DNA from: Gammaproteobacteria bacterium
GTDB lineage: Bacteria; Pseudomonadota; Gammaproteobacteria; Competibacterales; Competibacteraceae
Assembly: GCA_024234995.1 (NCBI GenBank)
Contig: JACKNF010000003.1
Location: 1-64,000, forward strand
Direction: 5' to 3'
DNA length: 64,000 nucleotides
Made by a program: the position numbers and the translations under genes. Shown here in pieces: positions 63,289 to 64,000 of this stretch. The notes under the pieces were generated by a model. That model saw only the letters and a program-made list of their open reading frames with translations. It was not told the origin of the DNA and searched no databases. The stretch's first letter is position 1; each line of letters opens with the position of its first letter.

Positions 63289-64000
63289 CTAATTCTTGCC
63301 CTTTGCCAGTAGTTGCGCCAGTTGCATTGGCGGCATGTAACCAGGAATCATTTCACCACCTTCCAAAATCAAGCTTGGCGTCCCTTGCACTCCCAATTTC
63401 TGGCCCAACTCGAATTGCGCCTTCACCGGATTGTCGCAAGTCTTACGCTCGATCTCCTCGCCACGCTTGGCCTTGGTCATTGCGTCTTGCCGGCTGTCAG
63501 CACACCAAACCGCCACCGCCTTGTTGAACGAATCGGAATTGATCCCCTCGCGTGGAAACATCAGGTAGCGTATTTTAATACCTTCCTTATTGTAAGCAGC
63601 CATCTGACTGTGCATCTTGCGGCAGTAACCGCAGTCGACATCGGTAAACACCGTCACCGTATGTTGCGCCACCCCTTCCGGAGCAAACACCACCATGTCT
63701 TTTTCATTGACTGTCTCAATCACTTTGAGACGCAGCTCGCTGCGCCGGCGATCAGTCAAATTGGTGCGAGAGTCCAGGTCAAGCAGGTCACCCTGCAAGA
63801 CAAAACGGCCATCCTCGCTCAGATAAAAGACTTGGCCGCCGAGAATAACCTCGAACAAGCCAGGAACGGCTGCCGGAGCAACGCTGTCAGGCTGTTCGCC
63901 ATTTACAGCCGCCTGCAATTTCGTCAAATCCGGTTGTTTGATGGTCACAGGCGTTGTACCCATCGCGGACGTAGCCAACTCGGGAGCCGGGCTTTCAGCG
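63289..64000 (-). CDS. dsbC: Thiol:disulfide interchange protein DsbC (5' end outside window)
   Basis: Periplasmic disulfide isomerase. The visible 237 or so residues include the N-terminal dimerisation domain (VPGLFEVILGGQVFYLSEDG then RFVLQGDLLDLDSRTNLTDR) and the thioredoxin domain TVTVFTDVDCGYCRKMHSQM (CGYC active site), IRYLMFPREGINSDSF, and GVQGTPSLILEGGEMIPGYM (cis-Pro). The frame is open to position 64000, so the signal peptide is beyond the window. Confidence 0.95.
   Translation of the reverse strand, partial: AESPAPELATSAMGTTPVTIKQPDLTKLQAAVNGEQPDSVAPAAVPGLFEVILGGQVFYLSEDGRFVLQGDLLDLDSRTNLTDRRRSELRLKVIETVNEKDMVVFAPEGVAQHTVTVFTDVDCGYCRKMHSQMAAYNKEGIKIRYLMFPREGINSDSFNKAVAVWCADSRQDAMTKAKRGEEIERKTCDNPVKAQFELGQKLGVQGTPSLILEGGEMIPGYMPPMQLAQLLAKGKN

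Overview
The window is a stretch of gammaproteobacterial chromosome with moderately high G+C. The evidence is gene order: recA-recX-alaS-lysC-csrA, glyA-nrdR-ribD-ribE-ribBA-ribH-nusB, algH-ruvX-pyrR-pyrB-pyrC', pilT-yggS-proC-yggT, grpE-dnaK-dnaJ and coaD-yfhL are all typical of Pseudomonas-like or Chromatiales-like genomes. An IPTL-CTERM tail, a DUF4331 protein and a large GH94 protein hint at a Competibacter-like environmental bacterium; that is an inference with low confidence.

Layout. Positions 1-1824 hold the 3' part of a trpG-trpD-trpC operon on the minus strand. At 2099-2340 a frame-broken 5' fragment of a SIR2-like gene abuts the 3' end of lgt (2342-3133). Positions 3134-8371 are an accessory island between lgt and a tRNA-Met gene (8372-8448). 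It holds small unrelated genes, most of them decaying: an uncharacterised protein, a 104-aa protein with integron-like core sites at both ends, a DUF2267 gene with an internal amber codon, a very AT-rich acetyltransferase, a shattered SnoaL-like gene, a broken helical protein, a broken small membrane protein and a probable group II intron remnant next to a hairpin. No integrase or transposase gene is visible.

Positions 8602-21877 carry an HDOD protein, a 1179-aa GH94 phosphorylase-like protein with a small palindromic repeat in its coding sequence, and two adjacent but unrelated ECF sigma/anti-sigma modules. Module A (13363-18601) is a secreted DUF4331 protein, a TPR protein, a HupE/UreJ membrane protein, an ECF sigma factor and an anti-sigma factor with an RskA-type N-terminus and a ChrR-type cupin. 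Module B (19263-21877) is an ECF sigma factor, a single-pass anti-sigma factor and an S8 protease lipoprotein. In module B the periplasmic part of the anti-sigma factor resembles the protease's own propeptide-like domain. A decayed HlyD-type fragment lies between the modules.

Positions 22090-63092 are mostly core genes: YajR-type transporter, ssb (with an unusual extended tail), algH, ruvX, pyrR-pyrB-pyrC' (the dihydroorotase lacks its metal motif), pilT, yggS, proC (with an internal duplication), yggT, yggU, a histone-deacetylase-like hydrolase, glyA through nusB, two alpha/beta hydrolases, an EamA transporter, class II DAHP synthase, a glutamine amidotransferase, corA, pncC, thpR, recA-recX-alaS-lysC-csrA, an EEP nuclease, a MscS-like protein, an NAD(P)-binding protein, yfhL, coaD, rsmD and the grpE-dnaK-dnaJ chaperone set with sigma-32-like promoters. 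The window ends inside dsbC.

Most worth following up are module B, module A, and the integron-like graveyard upstream of tRNA-Met.
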